From contig LUCM01009867.1 of NCBI GenBank assembly GCA_008360955.1, forward strand, positions 1-64,000: 64,000 bases of DNA. The letters are read 5' to 3'. The stretch comes from Fasciolopsis buskii (taxonomy: Eukaryota > Platyhelminthes > Trematoda > Plagiorchiida > Fasciolidae). The notes below the pieces were generated by a model, which saw only the letters and a list, made by a program, of their open reading frames with translations, ran no database searches and had not been told where the DNA came from. Position 1 is the stretch's first letter. Every line of letters starts with the position of its first letter. Below, in pieces: positions 58,267 through 64,000 of this stretch. Position numbers and translations under genes: made by a program.

Positions 58267-58980
58267 CACACCTTCCCGGCCAGGGCATCCACGCCGATCC
58301 AAAGAAAGTCGAACAAGTGGAATCGTGGCATACACTGAAGAATGTAGAAGAAATCAAAAGCTTCGTTGGGTTGGCATCATACTACCGACGGTTTATTTCT
58401 CACTTCGCCCAAATGGCCTCCCCTCTGTGCCTTATTTGCAAAAAACAAACAGTTCGAATAGGACAGTGAGAGAATTCTATCCAAAGACTCAAGAAACTAC
58501 TATCCTTCGGACCAACCTTGACACTTTCCGACACATCAACGTCAGTTGGTTCGTTCATCTTGGACACGGACACCAGTGATGTATCTATCGGTGCAGTGCT
58601 TAAACAGCTGGGAAAGGATGGAATGGAGCATTTTTTGTGTACGGAAGCCAATGCCTAAATAAAACCGAACGCAATTACTGCATGACGTGGAAAGAAACGC
58701 TGGCCACAGTATTCTTTTTGAGACAATACAGGCACTATCTAATCGGTCGAAAGTTCACCTTCCGGACGGACCACCAGTCTCTGCTCCGGCAAGAAAACTT
58801 CAAGGATGCAGAGGGTCCAGCCACATGGTAGTACGAAATTTTGCAAGAATACAACTTTCATCGTCAACATCAACCGGGAGAAATACATGCCAACACGGAT
58901 ACACTTTCTCGACGACCTACGCGACATTATGGGAATTGTCCATCGTGTAGTCCCAAATACGTGGCAATAGTATAGCTGCA
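58267..58980 (+). mobile_element. Ty3/Gypsy retrotransposon: RT connection and RNase H, degenerate
   Basis: It continues the element with IHADPKKVEQVESW and EIKSFVGLASYYRRFISHFA (58.37 kb), the usual sequence after Gypsy RT. RNase H pieces follow: LDTDTSDVSIGAVL (58.57 kb), NYCMTWKE, RQYRHYLIGRKFTFRTDHQSL (58.72 kb) and the reading FHRQHQPGEIHANTDTLS-like region (58.86 kb). Frames shift between pieces. No integrase or second LTR was recognised. Confidence 0.9.
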
Positions 58981-59239
58981 ACGAGCTGAATACAAACTGC
59001 GGTAAATAGCCCAATCAAATAACTCAAAGACACCACTGAACTACGACCGGCTGCAATCTAGAGCGGCCGACCATCGAGTAACGAGATGGAAGGAAAGAGC
59101 TATGAGGTCCGATGTTTATGGCCAATGTGGAATCAGTTGAGGATAACAAAAGCTGTAGTGCTTGTTCAGTACAGCCTCAATTACTAGTCACGAATAGTGG
59201 TTCCTCAAGCGTTAGTTAGCAGCTCAGTGGAAAAACGAG

Positions 59240-62200
59240 TGGAAGGATAATTGGTTCAAGTAGATGGGCTTCCAGTTAGCTTTACTCCACTGCCCAACTC
59301 TGTCCATAGCACGGAAAGCAAGTCTCAACAGAAAGGGACACCAGCGGAGAAAATTTATGAGCAAGGACAGTGACGAAAGTAATTCCGCGAATTGAATAGA
59401 GTTCAAGTCAAAATTTGACCGGGAAGAATAAGGAAGATGGTTGAATGAAAAAGAATGGAGAGAAGTCTTAGGAGAACTGAAACAGACATGACCGACGGAG
59501 TCTAGATAGAAGTTCGTCCAAGATAGAAAGCAACGGTTGGCAGTCGCTTGAAGGGGGATTAGGAAAGGGAGACAGGAGGTCCATTTGTACAAGTCCCATC
59601 TTTGCCAGTCCCTTGTGACTCTGTTGGAAGGAATCGAGCCACCTCAACAACAGGTGCTCAAGAGCGTGGCAGTCACTGTCGTCTGCCACCAGTGCCGGTA
59701 GTGAGTTCCACGGCCTGGGTAACTTCTTGAGGGTGACAGAGGAGCTTCAGGCCAGATTTGTTTTCTCAGTTTAAATACATGCCTTCGGGTCCCGTTACAA
59801 TTGTGGACGGGATTCAACAAGTCGCATTCCCGGTTACAGTCTCGAAGTAGATCAGGGGCACAAGACTAAGCCCGTAAATGGCGGTACTTGTATCGTCTTC
59901 CTGTCAATCGAAGTAGAGACTGAAACGAGAGCAGATGGGAAAACCGAGAGGTAGGGCCATTTTCATAAAGCAAAGAAAACGCTACTGGTGCCGTTGCACT
60001 AAGGATGGTGCCTTAACGATACGGCAACCAGTTTTGTCAGCGTTGACCCGGGTTGTGCTGAAATGAAATGTTTGGTGGCGAATTAGTGAAGAACAGCTCT
60101 GGAGACACACTGTTGCATGCAGAGTGCAGCCACATCCATCACATTGGAGGGCTTGTCCCCGAGAGCACGCAATTATTTTGCGAGTCCGACAGTCAAACTT
60201 GCACGACTATCGTTTTTATCAACCAACGGATACGGTGTAAAGAAATCCCCACAGAACATAGGTGTACTGTAACATTCCAGTCGTGTGAGTGAGTAACAGA
60301 ACCGTAACCTTTAACAGCATACGCAGCGCGTAAGTGACAGTCGTTTCATAATCGGTGCATAGAGATTCAGCAAGAACAATGAACGAGGCAAGTAGAATAA
60401 TAGGTATATTCCGGTGTAAACACAAGATCAAAGCCAGTGGTGTGGCACACGACTCGCGTGGTCACTGTGGATGCGACCAGAGCTCCCGAGAGATTGGACT
60501 AACAGACGGGTGATGATACCCCTGTTGTCCATTTTTTCACACTATTGATGCACCACGTGGCAATATACAATTCTCTCCTGGCCTTCCAGTGTTGTTTCTA
60601 TTACCGAACTTGCTGTTTACTAAAGGGGTGTTCGCTTGATGATTGTGTTTACCCAGTTGAAGTTCGCCTGCGTGCAACAGAGGCGCACCGCACCTTGCCG
60701 GTGTAGCGCAGTTTCCCTCCCAAGACGGCCAGTTCATTTCGGATCGCGCATGAAAACTGACCGCAACGGTCAAACCAGCGTCCACATCAATAAATTTCCG
60801 CAGAGTTTGCTCGGCTTTGAACGTCGTACGAGATTTCAGGTTCACAGACACAGAAAAAAATGCAGACGAGTTTCCTGGGCCCCAATCATGTTCCTAGGAC
60901 AGAGAACCTACTACTGTGTATGGAGCCCGCTAGAAAACCTGCACTCGTGAAGCGAACAGCACACTCAGGCGATCCATTGCGGAGGCGAAAATCAGTATAC
61001 AAAAAACCTAACTCTATATAGCGGTCTACAGTGACTCCTTTTTAGCTTTATTTCTTCCTCTCATCCCACATGCGGGAGCAAACTCAAAATGTAGCTGGCC
61101 CCCGCGCCTATTGGGAAGTTCACAGCCTTAAATGTTTGCCGCAATTTACATCTGCTTCATCCCCCTTCCTCGAATGAGAGCCTATTTCCCGAGGACCATT
61201 TGCTCGCCTCCTCACCATCCAGCTCCTCATCCTGGTTGTTGGGCCTTGGGCCTTCGCTGAACAATCCATATCTTTCACAATGAGCAGTACTCCCTAACGC
61301 TGTACAAAGTCAGGAATGCTTCCTTGGTTTGCTTGTCTTACGCATTTTCGTCAGCACTAAATGGCCGATGGTCCTGCATAATGATAACCACAAAACCCTT
61401 AACTTCTGGCATGTGACGCAGCGGTCCATTCCGGATTTCGTCAACGTCAGGGGTCAGCAGCTGGTATTTGTTAAGATCCATTGGTCGACCCGATTGAGTC
61501 TACTATGGTTAGCTGTTTCTGAACCCCGAAACCTATCTTCTCTCCACAAAAGTCATCCACAAAAGTGAACCACAGGCCAGCTTGTGTATGCCTGGAGCCG
61601 CTCATAAACAGAAAGAGTAAGAATGTCTGGCGCAGTGGACTGAATCAGCCCACTAGTATCATCTTGTGATTTTGTAATCGACCACCCAAAATATAAGGCT
61701 GTGGTTGCTGAGACACTGTTTCACTTATTGCCTAGCCAATCCACTCACACTGAAGCCGGCAACTTCTCGTCTACTAGGAAATGACCTACAAAGCTGACGG
61801 CTTTATTTTAAGCTGGGTAGTAGACCTCGAGTACTTCGCCCACAACCATACGTCGCGTCGCCTCATGCAGGAACACCAAGAGGCTCGCTGTGCACGAACC
61901 GTTGTTGAAATACGGAACGCCGAAGTAAGGAGCCTGGTGTTTACGAGATGCTATCAAAAATTGTCCCTGATTTTTCGTTCTAAGCACTCGCGCAATGCTG
62001 ACGTCCGACTTACGGGCCCGTAATTGTCAGGCTCTTGCCTATAACGTGATTCATGTTTTGCCACCCAAACTGGACATTCTGCAGTCCCTGGAACTCCTCC
62101 AGGTCAAAAGGCCGCTGTGTGCAGCTTCGCTACTGACTTGCACAACACATCCAATATAGGTTGGAAAATAGCTGAACGGATGCCTTCTGGTCCAGCCGGC

Positions 62201-62520
62201 TTGTGTTTGTTCAGTTACCGTAGCAGTTCGTCTTCATTTGTGTTCAACTTTTCTAGTTCAGATAACATCCCGGTTCATTAGAAGACCCTCGGAAAGTCGG
62301 GTTGCACTTGCCTGCTCGTAAAGACTGTAAGTGGTCTTGGCTTGTCTCCTTTATCCATGAGAACTAAAGCAAAACCGGCTCTTTCCAGGGTACTTGCACA
62401 TACACGTGTGGCCTTCCTAGAATTCATGTGCGCATAGGACATGGAGACAGTTCTCTTAGGATCCCGGGCTAATTTCTTTTCGTACTCCGACAGCGTCCCT
62501 TTTCATTACTTGGACTCTGT
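59240..62520 (-). mobile_element. CR1-like LINE, decayed (RT and flanks), minus strand
   Basis: Right to left: a linker (AKVRNRVQVMKRD, then SLYEQASATRLS, 62.5-62.3 kb), RT start (NTNEDELLR, KHKPAGPEGIRSAIFQP, 62.2-62.1 kb) and NYGPVSRTSALRECLERKI (61.99-61.95 kb), the CR1/Jockey-type NYRPVSLTS motif. Weaker palm pieces run to about 61.2 kb. At 59.85-59.47 kb there is the C-terminal region with HVFKLRKQ and LPALVADDSDCHALEHLLL plus WLDSF, typical of CR1 ends. The middle (60.4-61.1 kb) is poorly matched and may hold an insertion. This is a different clade from the RTE-like copies elsewhere. Confidence 0.75.
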
Positions 62521-62524
62521 TCCT

Positions 62525-63750
62525 AACCTTAGCGTAAGTGGCGCAAGCTAGGTGAGATTCATGACCCCTTTAATGAACTCATTGCCACCATCGGCATTTA
62601 GTCCATCTTTCCATCTTAGCCTTCCATCAAGACGGAATTTTCTCATTTCTCCGTACCGGACGGGAAGAAGTCCTCAGTCAGCCGACATAGACCTACGGCT
62701 TTACAGCTCGCTTGTCATTGACTGATGTATTTGCGTCCTCCGGGGTCCGACACGCGCTAGCTGCTACATTTCTGTAAAGCACCACCGGCTGTCGTTTTGG
62801 GTCCTTGTGATCGGGCACTTGGGGTTCATTTGGGCTTGGATACTGAATACTCAATAATCGGGTATGGGAGAATTTACCGACCGTTCGTGTTTCCGTGATT
62901 TAGAATTCTAAATTGGCTGCACAATCCCCGGAATCCGTTCACAATACTCAAGGTGATCAAACTGGAACGCGAGAAATGCTAAGAATAGGATCAAACAAGC
63001 ATTATGATCAGGAAGCAACAAGTCAAGACTCCGCTGAAATTTTTGGTGCCTTTGATTCCGCTAAGTTCGTCGGATCTTGGTGATGTCTATTTCACTTAAT
63101 GTTTTGGTGATAACGGCTTTGAGAATACTGATTACGATAGGCGTGGGATTGCGGAACAAGGAGGCATTTAGAAACCTCCAGCTAGATGGCAGACAGACTG
63201 AACGATTTCCAAATGAAACTCAGCCTGAGGGCAAAGTTTGAACAGATAGCTTCGAGCACGCACCGGTCAAGAACTGGGTTCTTCCATATGATCCGCCGTT
63301 CGACTTACCTAGATTGCATTTGTTGACCTCCGAAATTCACTTCGAGCAGTAACGCATGCTCGTGAGGCAGTTCGAAATTGAATTCGGCTTAATGGAATCG
63401 TGGAAGAGACTGTTCTACCTTAAGCAGTGCTGTCAAGGATGAGAGAGAGGATGTTTATGAATGCTCCATGTTGGAGGCTGTCCAGGAAAATGCTAAGTGT
63501 GAGAGATTATTCAGGCACTTTTTCAATCAGCCTCCTAACGTTGACTGGAGTCTGAGTGACGGCCTAATGTTCAAGACAAGACGTAGCAAAGTAAGCGTCA
63601 ATGCGATGTTCAATTTCGTGATAATGATTCAGAACAGCTAAAATAGTCTTAGATCCCTTGGACTGCAGGCCTGCCCTGAAGGCAGAAGACATCGCCCGAT
63701 TCTGCCATTGAGGTTACAGAGGCCTCGGGCAAAAGAAGCAAAGTCCAGAT
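62525..63750. other. Unassigned; possible CR1 endonuclease remnant
   Basis: It should hold the endonuclease if the CR1-like element is full length, but no motif could be read on the minus strand. A plus-strand frame near 63.46-63.64 kb (reading MLEAVQENAKCERLFRHFF) is protein-like but unrecognised. Confidence 0.3.
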
Positions 63751-63754
63751 GCCG

Positions 63755-63930
63755 GTGTTTTATCTTTTATCTTTCACTTCCGTTATTAATGAAACAATGA
63801 TGTGCATCAACTCTCAGGAAGGGGGCCGCGGCCAACAGAGTGCTGCCAAATGGGTACCAAAGCAAGCCAGTGTCTCTCTTATGTTTTAGATCCCGCAACC
63901 AAGCTATACCCGTCGTTACTAGTTCCGCCT
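63755..63930 (-). repeat. tRNA-derived SINE, family 1, minus copy
   Basis: The reverse complement carries ttgcgggatct in place of the B box, acccatttggcagca, ctgttggccgcggcccc, ttcattaataacggaagtg and a tail of gataaaaga units. The tail and body match the 4.06-kb copy. The tRNA-like head is diverged or disrupted. Confidence 0.75.
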
Positions 63931-64000
63931 CCGGATTGGGAAACTCCAAATCTACTTCTTCCTCGCACCTGCTGGGACGCCGCTGGCCAGATCTGGCGCT

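Noticed and set aside
1..64000. CRISPR arrays, bacterial operons, rRNA genes
   Set aside because: No regularly spaced direct repeats, no clustered long open frames with ribosome binding sites and no rRNA-like sequence were seen; the introns and retrotransposons indicate a eukaryote.

Overview
The window is eukaryotic nuclear DNA, most likely from a digenean fluke (Trematoda). The evidence is a set of spliced exons matching a fluke-type leucine aminopeptidase, separated by introns of up to about 9 kb, plus many decayed non-LTR retrotransposons and tRNA-derived SINEs. No bacterial operon structure is present. Most open frames are short chance frames or retrotransposon fragments.

Left part (13.2-31.0 kb, plus strand): five consecutive exons of an M17 leucine aminopeptidase (LAP) can be assembled by eye at 13274-13568, 19750-20141, 20717-20797, 29902-29988 and 30868-31020. 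They join in frame and carry the metal and catalytic residues. The N-terminal exons and the last exon, which should carry the C-terminal end of the catalytic domain, were not found. Intron 4 of this set appears to use a GC-AG donor. The introns hold LINE fragments, one with an inverted 5' part, SINEs and other interspersed repeats.

Middle (32-46.5 kb): a decayed minus-strand LINE with endonuclease and reverse transcriptase (about 31.98-34.4 kb), a 563-bp LTR-like repeat (37.24-37.80 kb), and long stretches with no recognisable gene. A few exon-like open segments with plausible splice sites (about 40.8 and 42.2 kb) were not identified.

Right part (46.6-64 kb): the minus-strand terminal exon of an exosome RNase PH-like subunit, best matching MTR3/EXOSC6 (46786-47178), followed by a retrotransposon pile-up. 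This holds a LINE 3' end split by a second copy of the LTR-like repeat with a 5-bp target duplication (47.63-48.66 kb), a minus-strand LINE with endonuclease and RT (48.66-51.25 kb), another minus-strand LINE RT copy (54.5-56.47 kb), a degenerate Ty3/Gypsy pol region interrupted by a SINE and unexplained sequence (56.65-58.98 kb), and a minus-strand CR1-like LINE (about 59.24-62.52 kb).

The only host genes named here are LAP and the exosome subunit. All identifications are from reading motifs; no search was run. Boundaries of repeats are approximate (often +/-20-50 bp) unless an exact end is stated.
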